This document shows positions 11,861 to 21,817 of a DNA stretch of 64,000 nt, in pieces. Every line of letters begins with the position of its first letter. The first letter of the stretch is position 1. A program made the translations under genes and the position numbers. Under the pieces are notes generated by a model. The model saw only the letters and a program-made list of their open reading frames with translations. It searched no databases and was not told the origin of the DNA. The stretch lies in assembly GCA_033032865.1 (NCBI GenBank), contig JAWHQI010000306.1:1-64000 (forward strand). The letters run 5' to 3'. This stretch comes from Dactylorhiza incarnata (lineage: Eukaryota; Streptophyta; Magnoliopsida; Asparagales; Orchidaceae).

Positions 11861-12018
11861 AAAAAACAGAAAACATAGAAAAAATTAGAAAATTTAAGAT
11901 AGAAAAGAAAATGTATAAAAACAAGTTATTTATTCATTAATTTACATATAAAATTCACAATTTTAAATAAAATTGTACAAAAACTATATAGAAAATACAT
12001 ATAAATTACTATTCATCA

Positions 12019-12023
12019 AAGAC
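12019..12023. repeat. target-site duplication (right), AAGAC
   Basis: Partner of AACAC at 7312-7316 with one mismatch. It directly follows the LTR terminus TCATCA. Confidence 0.7.
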
Positions 12024-12410
12024 TCAGAGAAGTCCTCCATGGAGATCTGAGAAGTTGTTGCGAGAACCACATTCTACTTCTTTATCCCACAAGATCCTTG
12101 CCTCCTTATTCAGTAGGAAGGTGACTAAGGTAACCCTTTTCTCATCCTTAGTCCATGTAGCCTCGATGATTCTTTTTACTCTGACCAACCATTCCTTAGC
12201 CTCGATTAGAGTTTCAACTCCAGAAAATGACGGAGGGTTAAAGCTCAGAAAATACAATAGCTGATGGATATGCGCTCGTGGATCAGCTAACTGCACAACA
12301 GATACTGGTGTCGGTACCACCTCATGAGTAAGAGGTGCTACATTGGGTGTCAAACGCTCTGGTCGCTTATCTAACACATCTATCACTGCCTCAGCTATCA
12401 TTATGCACAT
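12024..12410 (-). pseudogene. gypsy gag, N-terminal half
   Basis: A 128-residue minus-strand frame begins at the likely gag start (12410) and contains the gypsy capsid motif PPSFSGVETLIEAKEWL followed by TWTKDEKRVTLVTFLL, as in the Retrotrans_gag family. It is cut after the DFSESL-like helix, where the 7317-12018 element inserted; the remainder is at 6811-7311. The leader to the primer site is 250 bases. The capsid would package element RNA. The gene is split and its downstream pol is broken, so it is inactive. Confidence 0.88.
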
Positions 12411-12677
12411 CTCCTAATCATGTATACACGTGAAACATGTGCTTTAGTAATCAAAACTACGTCAACAACAATCATGGAATGCTTAAGTTCTGAAAACAAC
12501 AATCATGGAGCACCCAGGTTCAAAAAACAAGCAAACATGTTTCATTCCAAAATGGACATTCGGCATAATGTTAGTTTTTTTTAGGTTTACACACGATATG
12601 CGTACACCACCTTTTAAAAGGATTTGTCCTTGAACCTAACAACTAAGGATCATTTCCCTAAAGCTCAGATACAAAAT
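12411..12677 (-). other. gypsy 5' leader and degraded primer-binding site
   Basis: Between the gag start and the 5' LTR. The plus strand GCTCAGATACAA at 12663-12674 is close to the complement of the initiator-methionine tRNA primer site (GCTCTGATACCA), three bases from the LTR. No gene lies here. Confidence 0.65.
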
Positions 12678-13397
12678 TATAACACTCCACCAGTCAACGT
12701 AATATAATATGGGTCCAGTTGAGTCTAACAATATATCACATACATATGCAAATGTCATAAAGAGCTAAAAGAACAATAACATATGAAGTATAACTAACGA
12801 AAGCATTTCAATTTCATAAACTATGAATGTCCATCTATTACATTCAGGAATACAACACTTTTGGCCTTAAGGACTTGCGTCATATCATGTCTGAACATAA
12901 AAAGGAATAATGCACCGCTTGTGCAAGTATACAATATACTCATCAGCTCGCAATCCAGAATAACAAAAGCATAAAAGAGCCATCATCCACGCAAGTTACT
13001 TAGGGCTTTAGGACTGCTACGATTCTTTGCGGACTGATGCACCTACACTAAACACAAGTTAAAGGAAAATAAGGGTCAGCTATTCGCTGACCATAAACCA
13101 CGTAACAACTCCTCCCTTGCTCGTCCTAGCAGACTTCGGGGTAAATCACATCACATGCAAGAACACACGAGAAACATGCAATATGTATATCCAAAGAAGG
13201 AAAATAACAATGATATAATAATCATGGTGAAAGCTCAATCACAATCAATCTTCTAAGTTTACACAAGTAAAATGAGTGAACCTAGAAATGCATGATGGTC
13301 GGGTTCACCCGAAGGATTCTCACGACCTCTTATCACATCACCGCATGTTCTAGCACTAGACATAACAATCATACATCACACATCTTGGCAGAAGCAT
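12678..13397 (-). mobile_element. gypsy 5' LTR, left piece
   Basis: Starts TATAACACTCC (mutated from TG...) next to the primer site. The tail (13257-13397) matches 1608-1745 of the other LTR. It is interrupted at 13398 by a solo LTR and resumes at 21818. Confidence 0.75.
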
Positions 13398-13786
13398 TGA
13401 TGAGCGTATTTTATATAGTGTTTTAAGCTCTATTCTAGCTAGCTTTTCCATTGATATTGCTCATTTATTTGTAGACTTCATCATAAAACCTATTATATTC
13501 GAATTGTATAACATGTGAGCGTTTTGTTATTATTTAGAGCATGTTAGCTAGGTCTTTCATGCATGAGGGAGATCTCTGTTAGTGTTTCCAAAGTGATCTC
13601 AAAGCAATCAAACAGTTAGTCTTACTGCCAAAGCAATTTGAGCCTATAGGGTCGCACTTAACAGTGTTGGAGAAATTGGATGAAGGATTGTGTTGGACTC
13701 ACTCATATTGGATATGAGTGGAGGTCTAATCCTAAGACTGATTGGACTTGCGTCGAGAATGTCTCGATGGGAAGGAAAGTACACGA

Positions 13787-13985
13787 TTACTCGACGAATT
13801 GAGTTGTACTCGACGAATTGAGTTGTACTCGACGAATTGAGTTATACTCGACGACTCGACGGATTGAGTTATACTCGGCGAATTGACGAGAAGTGTCTCG
13901 ACGAATTGAGTTGTACTCAACGAATTGAGTTACTCGACGAGAAGTGCCTCGATGAATTGAGTTGTACTCGACGAAATCTGTGTTA
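13787..13985. repeat. CTCGACGAATTGAGTTGTA minisatellite in 5' LTR
   Basis: About ten imperfect copies of a 19-base word upstream of the TATA box. Copies alternate between full and partial units. The 3' LTR carries a shorter array at 20580-20755, so the copy number differs between the two LTRs of one element. Confidence 0.85.
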
Positions 13986-14033
13986 ACTCCAATATAGTCT
14001 AAGGTGTGCGGATAGCCTCTCTTTTGCCTGGGG

Positions 14034-14041
14034 TATAAATA
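14034..14041 (+). promoter_or_regulatory. TATA box of the copia 5' LTR
   Basis: TATAAATA within GGGGTATAAATAGACC, downstream of the minisatellite; the same box lies at 20810-20817 in the 3' LTR. It would drive the genomic transcript from the LTR. Confidence 0.7.
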
Positions 14042-14524
14042 GACCACGATTTTATGCCCTACGTGAGAGATATCCTTTTGCGATACCTGAAGCGAGACGG
14101 AAGGGTTCCGCCAAACCGACGGAAGGGTTCCGATCGGTCTCTCTCTTCCCGTAGGCTGGCGCTGTCGCCTCTCCCCGTCGTCGAACATAGCAGTTTGTGG
14201 GAGACGTTGAGGACTCTTCTTCTCCGACCTAGTTCTTGTGCGACAAGAAGCTAGGGTTCTTAAACACTCGTGTGGACTTCCGTAGAGGCGCCGATCGATT
14301 TTTGCGTTGAGACTCCGAGTTTGTCTTCGAGATTACTTCTTGGAGCATCTTGGTTGAGTATTGACTCAATCCCCCTAAAGGTATATCGTTTTTGTCACCT
14401 TTCCTATTTCTAGATTCATGAAATCGCAAGATCCTATACTATTTTGGGTTGTTCTTGTTTGTTTCTTTCCGCTGCGTATATTTTATATGTTATCATTTTG
14501 AATGATGTATAGAAAACCCAACAG

Positions 14525-14540
14525 TGGTATCAGAGGCAGG
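14525..14540 (+). other. primer-binding site, initiator tRNA-Met
   Basis: TGGTATCAGAGGCAGG, one base after the LTR end, matches the usual TGGTATCAGAGC copia primer site at 11 of 12 bases. About 930 bases of untranslated leader follow before gag. Confidence 0.88.
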
Positions 14541-15474
14541 TTTGCGATCCATTGCGTGTAAATCAGAGATTTAGAAATATTCTAAATGTCTTAGATTTAA
14601 AATGCATGTGATTGCGTTGCGATTTCTTAATTTCAGAAATTGTTTCTCATTTGCAGTAATCGTCCCTCAAAATGGTTTGTGAAACCAAATGTCTTAGATT
14701 TGAATCTGATATTGAGAGACGAGTTTGTCTACTTCATAAGTGGAGTTGTTATTCATTGGTTCAATGCATGTAAATCTGGATATTTAGAAGAGTTCTGAAT
14801 GTTCAGATTTACCCCTTTCATCAAAGTGTTTATGATATTCCTCCGTGCACATCCGGGGTGCATTTGGATTGTGAATGTTGTATTTTAGTTTTATGTTTGT
14901 GCACAGTGATTAAGTGTTAATCACGATGAAATGTTCATCGAATGAATCATAAAATCTCTTATCCAATATTAAGTATTCGGATGCTTTCTGATGAATGACA
15001 CTCTTCCTGCCTCGATCGATGAAGTGTGGGCTTGCCAAAGCAAAGTGCATTAATCTATCTTGGTAAGGGTGCGAACTGATAATTGTGATATCCCACTGTC
15101 GACATCGGGCCCAACTTAACTAGGTGGCCTCAAAGGTTGAGTGTCTAGAAGCATAGGGTTGGCATGCACCATATGATGGATGTGAATAAAGAGTTATTCA
15201 CCAACCATATAAGAGTTGCATGATGATGCAATTGGCAAGTGTTGTCTACCTAAATAACCGCATTATGAGAGGAACGCCAAAGCGGACTCATTGTGTTGGT
15301 GAAATACGGATCTTGTCCACTAAGAGAGTAGCTCGCATAAACTCTTCGAATTGATATCAAGGGTTATCAGTTTGAATAAAATAGTGGGAGCTTTTAATAA
15401 AAGTCATTATTAAATAACATGTATTTTGAAATATAGTACTAAAATCTTTTTGCAAAATTCCTTGTAGAATATCC

Positions 15475-16161
15475 ATGGAAAGTGGATCTCACTCCACCTT
15501 GTCCCTAAGAGCCATCCTTGAGAAGGATAAGCTCAATGGGACAAACTTCCTTGACTGGTACAGAAACCTGAGAATTGTTCTCAGGCAAGAGCGCAAGCTC
15601 TATGTCTTGGAAGGGGAAGCCCCTACAGAGCCGACTGGGAATGCTCCGCGAGCAGACAGAGATGCTTACAAGAAGTATCAGGATGATACCTTGGAAGTGG
15701 AATGCCTCATTTTTGCTACCATGTCCTCCGAGCTTCAGAAGCAACATGAGAGCATGTGTGGTTATGCGATAATCGAGCACCTCAAGAAAATATTCGATGG
15801 GCAAGCTCGGCAAGAGAGGTTTGACATATCCAAGGCATTATTTCAGTGCAAGATGGGAGATCGAGACTCAGTAGGGACTCACGTACTCAAGATAATTGGG
15901 TATATAGAGAACCTTGAAAGACTGAGTTTTCCCTTAGGCAAAGAGTTGGCCACAGATCTGATCCTGCAATCGTTGTCGGACAGTTATGAGCAGTTCGTCT
16001 TGAACTATAACATAAATGAAATAGATAAGACACTACCCGAGCTCCTAGGCGTGTTGAGAACTGCCGAAAATAATATGAAGAAGGTCAAGCCTGCTAGCCT
16101 CATACTGATGGTGCATAAATGCAAGGGCAAGGCCAAGGGATTGAAGAAGACAATTATATGA
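15475..16161 (+). pseudogene. copia gag (capsid), early stop
   Basis: A 228-residue frame of the copia Gag family (gag-polypeptide of LTR copia-type / UBN2). It has the N-terminal LNGTNFLDWYRNLRIVLRQ motif, the central KALFQCKMGD segment and the LSDSYEQFVLNYNINEIDKT segment typical of the family. It forms the particle shell. Translation stops at 16161, before the zinc knuckle, whereas in an active copia the polyprotein would run on into protease. The zinc knuckle follows at 16228-16269 but is damaged (C-H-H-Y...G-Y...C: second cysteine and histidine both replaced by tyrosine). Confidence 0.9.
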
Positions 16162-16199
16162 TCTAAGTCTCATCTTGATCCCAAATCTTCTGCACTGAA

Positions 16200-16790
16200 A
16201 AGGAAAGGTCTGGCGAAGGAAGGAAAGTGCCACCACTACGGTAAGACAGGGTATTGGAGGCAGAACTGCCCCTCTATATTGAGGATCTGCAAAAGAAGAA
16301 GAGAAGTGTGACTTCCACTTCAGGTATTTACGTTATAGAGATAAACTTTTCTGCTCTTTCATCTTGGATATTGGATACCGGATGCGGTTCTCACATTTGT
16401 ACAAATGTGCAGGAACTGAGAAGGAGAAGAATATTGGGTAAAGGGGAGATAGACCTGTGCGTCGGAAATGGAGCAAGAGTTGATGTCGTTGTCGTTGGTG
16501 TCTATCATCTTTCTTTGCCCACTGGGCTTGTAATAGAACTAGATAATTATTTTGTTCCAGCCATAACTAGAAACATTATATCCATTTCATGTCTTGACAT
16601 GAAAGGTTTTTCGTTTAAAATTAAGAACAATTGTTGTTCGATTTTTATGAATGATGTTTGTTATGTTGTAGCCCAATTGTTTAATGGTTTATATGTTTTG
16701 AACTTAGACCATCCTATCTATAATGTAGATAATACTAAAAGACTAAAAATAAATGACTCGAATACTACATATCTCTGGCATTGTCGTTAA
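16200..16790 (+). pseudogene. copia damaged zinc knuckle, protease and pre-integrase
   Basis: The degraded knuckle CHHYGKTGYWRQNC (16228-16269) precedes a 178-residue frame (16254-16790) with the aspartic protease active site WILDTGCGSHIC, a conserved downstream NIISISCLDMKGF segment, and the start of the GAG_pre-integrase domain, LWHCR, at its end. There the canonical LWH-R-GH motif is cut by a stop (TAA, 16787-16789). The protease would cleave the polyprotein. The stop and the knuckle changes make the product non-functional. Confidence 0.85.
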
Positions 16791-17673
16791 GGTCATATAA
16801 ATGAGAAACACATATCCAAGCTCCATAAAGATAGACTATTGGACTCATTTGATTATGAATCATTTGAGAGATGCGAGTCATGTTTATTAGGCAAGATATC
16901 GAAAGCTCCTTTCACTAGTTGTAGTGAGAGGGGCTGATGATCTCTTGGGTATAATACATAGTGATGTATGTGGACCCATGAGTTCTATGGCTAAAGGTGG
17001 GTTCTACTACTTCGTTACATTTACTGATGATTTCAGTAGATACGGATATGTATATCTTATGAAGTGTAAATCCGAAACTTTTGAAAAGTTCAAAGAGTTT
17101 AAAAATGAAGTAGAGAACCAATCGGGAAAAAGAACAAAATCACTCTGATCTGATCGAGGTGGCGAATATCTGAGTCATGAGTTTCGTGATCATCTGAAAG
17201 AGTGTGGTATTATATCACAGCTCACTCCACATAGAACACCACAACATAATGGTGTTTGTGAGAGGAGGAATTGTACCTTGTTAGACATGGTGCAATCGAT
17301 GATGAGTCATGCAGATTTGCCCGTTTCCTTTTGGGGTTTTGCTCTAGAGACTGCTGCTTTCACACTAAATTGACTTCCGATGAAGATGGTTCAAAAGACA
17401 TTATAAGAGATATGGACTAGGAAGCGTCCTAGTATGTCGTTCATTAAGATTTGAGGTTGTGAGGCATACGTACGACGTCAAATGTCTGACAAGCTGGAAC
17501 CCAAATCAGATAAGTGTTATATTGTGGGATATCCTAAGGAAACCAAAGGGTATTACTTCTACCTGCGATCCAAGGGCAAAGTGTTTGTCGGGAGGAGTGG
17601 TGTTTTTCTGGAAAAAGAGTTTTTGTCAAGAGAAAACATCAGGGTAGAACTTGAAGAAGTTCAAGAGCCATAA
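16791..17673 (+). pseudogene. copia integrase, several stops
   Basis: After GHINEKHISKLHKD and the CESCLLGK zinc-binding remnant, the integrase core follows: HSDVCGPM with the first catalytic aspartate, VTFTDDFSRYGYVYLM, a stop near 17146, the SDRGGEYLSHEF block with the second aspartate, and TPQHNGVCERRN with the catalytic glutamate region. The later part (17459-17673) matches the copia GYPKETKGYYFY region and the linker to RT. At least four in-frame stops were read, so strand transfer activity is lost. The D,D,E residues themselves remain visible. Confidence 0.85.
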
Positions 17674-17676
17674 ACA

Positions 17677-18900
17677 ATGAATGAACCAGAATTGGAACCT
17701 GGGCAAGGACTACAAGAAGTTGTAGCTAGAGAGCCTGCTCAAGAAACACAAGTCCTACGTAGATCTGGTAGACCAAGATTGGAGCCTGAGAGATATGGAT
17801 TTCTCATGTCTCAAATAGGTAATGTGTTGCTTATGGATCATTATGATGAGTCTGCAACCTACCAAGATGCTATGAATGGGCCAGACTCCGAGAAGTGGCT
17901 TGAGGCCATGAAATCTGAAATGGACTCCATGTATACAAACCAAGTTTGGACCTTGGTGGAACCACCTGAAGGGGTAAGACCCATAGGGTGCAAGTGGGTC
18001 TTCAAGAAGAAGACCGACATGGATGAGAATGTACAGACATTTAAAGGTCGGTTGGTGGCTAAAGGTTTCAGGCAAATTCAAGGTGTTGACTATGATAAGA
18101 CCTTTTTCCCCTGTGGCCATGGTCAAGTCCATCAGAATTCTACTTATTATTGCTGTGTATTATGACTACGAGATCTGGCAAATGGATGTCAAAACGGCTT
18201 TCCTTAATAGAAACCTCCTTGAGGAAGTGTATATGACACAACCTGAGGGTTTTGAGTCTCTAAATGAAGCCACTAAAATATGCAAGTTGAATCGATCCAT
18301 TTATAGATTGAAACAAGCTTCTCGAAGTTGGAATCTTCATTTTGATGAGAAAATCAAAGAGTTTGGTTTCATCAAGAATGATGATGAGTCTTGTGTTTAC
18401 AAGAGGATTAGTGAGAGCATTGTTATCTTCTTGATATTATATGTAGATGACATACTGTTGATCGGGTATGACATTCCGACCCTGCAAGTTGTTAAGAACA
18501 ACCTAGGGAGCTGCTTTTCTATGAAAGACTTGGGCAAAGTGACTTACATACTTGGTATTAAGATCAATAGAGATAGATCGAAGAAGTTGCTGGGTTTGAC
18601 CCAAAGTATATACATTGATAAGGTGCTGAAGCGGTTTAGCATGCTTGAGTCCAAGAAGGGATTCTTACCCATATCTCATGGTGTGAGTATCTCTAAGGAC
18701 CAGTGTCCTAAATTGTTGGACGATAAGGACCACATGAAGATGATTCCATATGCTTCGGCAATTGGATCAATCATGTATGCAATGTTATGTACACGACCTG
18801 ATGTCTCTTATGCTTTACGCATGACGAGCAGGTATCAGTTTGATCCTAGTGATGGTCACTGGATAGCCGTCAAGAATATCCTAAAGTACTTGAGAAGTAC
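17677..18900 (+). pseudogene. copia reverse transcriptase, one frameshift
   Basis: The RVT_2 domain spans two frames. The first (17677-18165) has WLEAMKSEMDSMYTNQVW and GCKWVFKKKTD; the second (18023-19021) continues with WQMDVKTAFLNRNLLEEVY, the QASRSWN block and the catalytic box LYVDDILLIG (YVDD at 18440-18451). The switch lies in a T-rich run near 18100-18115 and looks like a one-base change. The rest is well preserved, including YASAIGSIMYAM. RT copies the element RNA into DNA. Confidence 0.92.
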
Positions 18901-19428
18901 TAAGGATATGTTCTTGGTGTTTGGTGGAGAGGAAGAGCTCGTTGTAAATGATTACACGGATGCTAGCTTACAGACTGATAGGGATGATTCAAAGTCCCAG
19001 TCAGGTTTTGTATTTTGCTGAATGGGGGAGCTGTAAGCTGGAAGAGTTCCAAGCAAGAGACAGTTGCTGATTCTAAGACAGAAGTCGAGTATATTGCTGC
19101 AGCAAATGTAGCGAAGGAGGCTGTATGGATTAGGAAATTCATCGACGAGATAGATGTAGTTTTTAGCATTGTTGATCATGTAGTTCTCTACTGTGACAAC
19201 AATGGTTCTATAGCCCAAGATAAGGAACCTAGATCTCATCAGCGCTCCAAGCACATACTTCGGCAGTTCCATCTTATTCGAGAGATTGTCGATCGAGGAG
19301 ATGTGAACATTTGCAGAGTACCGACTGAAGAAAACATAGCGGATCCACTGATAAAGCCTCTTACGCAAAGGAAGCATGATTGTCATGTTAGATCAATGAG
19401 TATTAGATACCTGAATGATCGTCTTTAG
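18901..19428 (+). pseudogene. copia RNase H
   Basis: The domain begins in the RT frame (VNDYTDASLQTDRDDSKSQSG) and shifts near 19015 into a 137-residue frame with SWKSSKQETVADSKTEVEYI, LYCDNNGSIAQ and HILRQFHLIREIV. It ends with IADPLIKPL and a terminal stop at 19428. The acidic residues of RNase H are visible in both parts. Its job is to degrade the RNA strand during reverse transcription. The frame change at the junction breaks the protein. Confidence 0.9.
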
Positions 19429-20392
19429 TGGGAGCCTTGTGGATTGTATGTTTGTTGGTTGTTTATTCATTTGATGAATTGTGATATGTACTGTGTTTTT
19501 CATTTTACATTTATGGTAAGTTCTTGTATTATGTCAACTGTTTCTATATGATAGATTAATTAGCATAATAGATGCCCTTAGAATGTTTGCTTCCATAGGA
19601 ATTCAAGTGCGTGACTTGAATGTGAGGGCCAATGTTTTCTACAAGCTTCATTCTTAAATGGTCCCTGGTCGGAGTATCATCTTAGAAGTTGAAGGGCAAT
19701 GATGATACATTAAGACTAGCATGTGCGTTGACTGATGACCGGTTCTCACAGGTCATGATATTGTGATATCAAGTCATCACATGGGTACTTGTTAGTGAAC
19801 AAGTTGTACTAGACAGACCCACCTTGAGACTACTTTGTGGATTATTATATGAACGTGTCACAAGTAGGTCTCAACTGACAACGGTGTTTGTAGTTCTTTT
19901 GACATGAAGTCGCAACATTCATCAAGTGAGGAAGAGCGTACTTTGATGTTATCTAAAGTCTTCCTTGAGAAAGGTTGATGATAAGGGTGATTATTGGGTA
20001 TATTGCGAATCATTTGAGTGTTTGTGTGTGGACAGAAATGGAATTTGTCCTCCTATACGACATGAGTTACATCCAAGGGCCCCTTGATGGAATGGGACTG
20101 AGAAATGCATGGTCATGCTTGGTTGAGTCAGTATGTGATATTGAGCTCACCAATTTCAGACAGTCTATTCTAGATCAGGAAACTAGGATTGAACAATTAT
20201 GAAGGTGACACGGTCTATGCCTCTAGTTCTATCTGGATGTAAGGGACAAAGGGACATGACAACATGGATACATTGGTCAAGATTGGCTTATTGAGTTGTG
20301 AACTCTTATTGCTTGGGTAGCAATGATGTATTGCTATATGTCGCTCATTGTTTGTGAGACTTTTGTTGATACTTTGTGATCAAGTGAGAGAC
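19429..20392 (+). other. long 3' untranslated region of the copia element
   Basis: Nearly 1 kb between the RNase H stop and the 3' LTR. A 75-residue frame (19975-20202) has no recognisable domain. AGTGGGAG occurs just after the stop, and another purine-rich stretch, AGTGAGAGAC, directly abuts the LTR (polypurine tract, about 20382-20392). Confidence 0.7.
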
Positions 20393-21295
20393 TGTTAATG
20401 TTTTCAAAGTGATCTCAAAGCAATCAAACAGTTAGTCTTACTGCCAACGTAATTTGAGCCTATAGGGTCACACATAACAGCATTGGAGAAATTGGATGAA
20501 GGATTGTGTTGGAGTGGAGGTCTAATCCTATGACTGATTGGAGTTGCGTCGAGAATGTCTCGATGGGAAGGAAGTACACGATTACTCGACGAATTGAGTT
20601 GTACTCAACGAATTGAGTTATACTCGACAACTCGACGGATTGAGTTATACTCGACGAATCGATGGGAAGTGTCTCGACGAATTGAGTTGTACTCGACGAA
20701 TTGAGTTACTCGATGAGAAGTGTCTCGATGAATTGAGTAGTACTCGACGAAATCTGTGTTAACTCCAATATAGTCTAAGGTTTGCGGATAGCCTCTCTTT
20801 TGCCTGGGGTATAAATAGACCACGATTTTATGCCCTACGTGAGAGATATCCTTTTGCGATACCTGAAGCGAGACGGAAGGGTTCCGCCAAACCGACGGAA
20901 GGGTTCCGATCGGTCTCTCTCTTCCCGTACGCCGACGCCTCTCTCTGTCGTCGGACCTAGCAGTTCATGGGAGACGTTGAGGAGTCTTCTTCTCCGACCA
21001 AATTCTTGTGCGACAAGAAGCTAAAGTTCTTCAACACTCGTGTGGACTTTCGTAGAGGCGCCGATCGATTTTTGCGCTTGAGACTCAGAGTTTGTCTTCG
21101 AGATTACTTCTTGTAGCATCTTGGTTGAGTATTGACTCAATCTCTCTCAGGTATATTGCAATGTGTTGCTCTTTTATTTCTTGATTCATGAAATTGCAAG
21201 GTCCTATAACTGTTTCGGGTTGTTCTTGTTTCTTCTTTATTTCTGTTGCGCATATGTGATATGCTATCCACATATAATGTATAGAAAATCCAACA
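20393..21295 (+). mobile_element. copia 3' LTR, 903 bp
   Basis: TGTTAATGTT...TCCAACA followed by ATCTC. Closely similar to the 5' LTR with scattered substitutions, a 20-base deletion near 20510 and a shorter minisatellite (20580-20755). TATA box at 20810-20817. Confidence 0.92.
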
Positions 21296-21817
21296 ATCTC
21301 TTCTCCCTCTCATTTCATTTATAGATTTAGATGTTTTGTGTGGTTATGCGGATGCATTTTTCTGGTGGGTTTGGATGTGTATCATGCAGGTATAGACTGG
21401 TGTGGATTTCCGGAGAGTTTCGGCCCAATTTTGCATCATTGGCCACTGATCATGTGTTTTCCTTCATGCACGATCAGTGGATCCTTCGCGCACGACCGGT
21501 GGTCGTGCGCGCTATTTGGTCGAAATTCTCCAGACGATCGCACGAGTACTGGCCATCCTTCGCGCACGATCAGGGGATTTCTTCGCAATTAGTTGTAGTG
21601 CATAATCAAAAACCCCCATAAAACACCGACATAAAAAAGACTTCTATCTCAAGTCTTGTCTCAATAGATTGCTCCACCTTACCGTGTTCCTCGAGAGATT
21701 CGATATCTGGGGATTGACTTCCTCAGATTTATTACTTGACAATGACTGGTTCACTGCCGTTCGAACAGCAGTCTCGCTCCCGCCTTTAGCGGTGCGGCGG
21801 GACGGCGCGTCAAGCAT

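Larger units (their letters stand above)
7317..12018 (-). mobile_element. non-coding LTR element with tRNA-Asp primer site
   Basis: This insertion inside gypsy gag has two related ends, 7317-about 9075 and 9882-12018, both starting TGATGATTTAAATTTAGAG on the plus strand. A primer-binding site complementary to the tRNA-Asp 3' end lies at 9858-9875, read on the minus strand, so the right copy is the 5' LTR. The interior (about 9076-9857) is AT-rich without protein. The left LTR has apparently lost its far end, because the border ATTCATCA is not found there. It is therefore a deleted or non-autonomous element; the primer type is common in Tat/Athila-like gypsy groups. The minus-strand element ends TGATGA and TCATCA are mutually inverted. 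Confidence 0.8.
9882..12018 (-). mobile_element. right (5') LTR, 2137 bp, of the 7317-12018 element
   Basis: The LTR runs from TGATGATTT (9882) to ATTCATCA (12018) on the plus strand. It contains four 42-bp VNTR units (10423-10590), a purine-rich stretch of short AAACGAAA words (about 10600-11220), and a GC-rich palindromic block around the word GGTCACGGGCGTGACC (11299-11860). It is followed by AAGAC, the partner of AACAC at the other end. Confidence 0.8.
13577..14523 (+). mobile_element. copia 5' LTR, 947 bp
   Basis: TGTTAGTGTT...CCCAACA, with a TATA box (TATAAATA, 14034-14041). Compared with the 3' LTR it has 20 extra bases near 13695-13715 that include CATATTGGATATGAG. A related copia LTR at 48754 also has them, so the 3' LTR has the deletion. 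Confidence 0.92.
13577..21295 (+). mobile_element. Ty1/copia retrotransposon, 7.7 kb, TSD ATCTC
   Basis: Complete borders are visible: ATCTC at 13572-13576 and 21296-21300, LTRs 13577-14523 and 20393-21295 (both TGTTA...AACA), a primer site for initiator tRNA-Met at 14525-14536, and a purine-rich stretch before the 3' LTR. The coding order gag, protease, integrase, RT, RNase H (15475-19428) is that of copia. Several stops and a one-base shift disable it. It is the youngest visible layer here, as it sits inside a solo LTR inside a gypsy LTR. Confidence 0.95.
13398..21812. mobile_element. solo LTR (691 bp without nested copia), TSD AGCAT
   Basis: Begins TGATGAGCGTATTTTATATAG and ends GACGGCGCGTCA, with perfect AGCAT duplications at 13393-13397 and 21813-21817. 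The only interior interruption is a copia element with its own duplication, so 179 + 512 bases form one LTR without internal region. Such solo LTRs arise by recombination between the two LTRs of an element. The right part has a hairpin with an 11-base perfect stem at 21487-21511. The start and end style resembles LTRs of large non-coding gypsy relatives; lineage is not fixed. Confidence 0.85.

Noticed and set aside
13787..13985. CRISPR-like regular repeats
   Set aside because: Units are adjacent without unique spacers, lie inside an LTR and are plant minisatellites.
15505..15813. Minus-strand frame of 102 codons
   Set aside because: Shadow of copia gag on the opposite strand.
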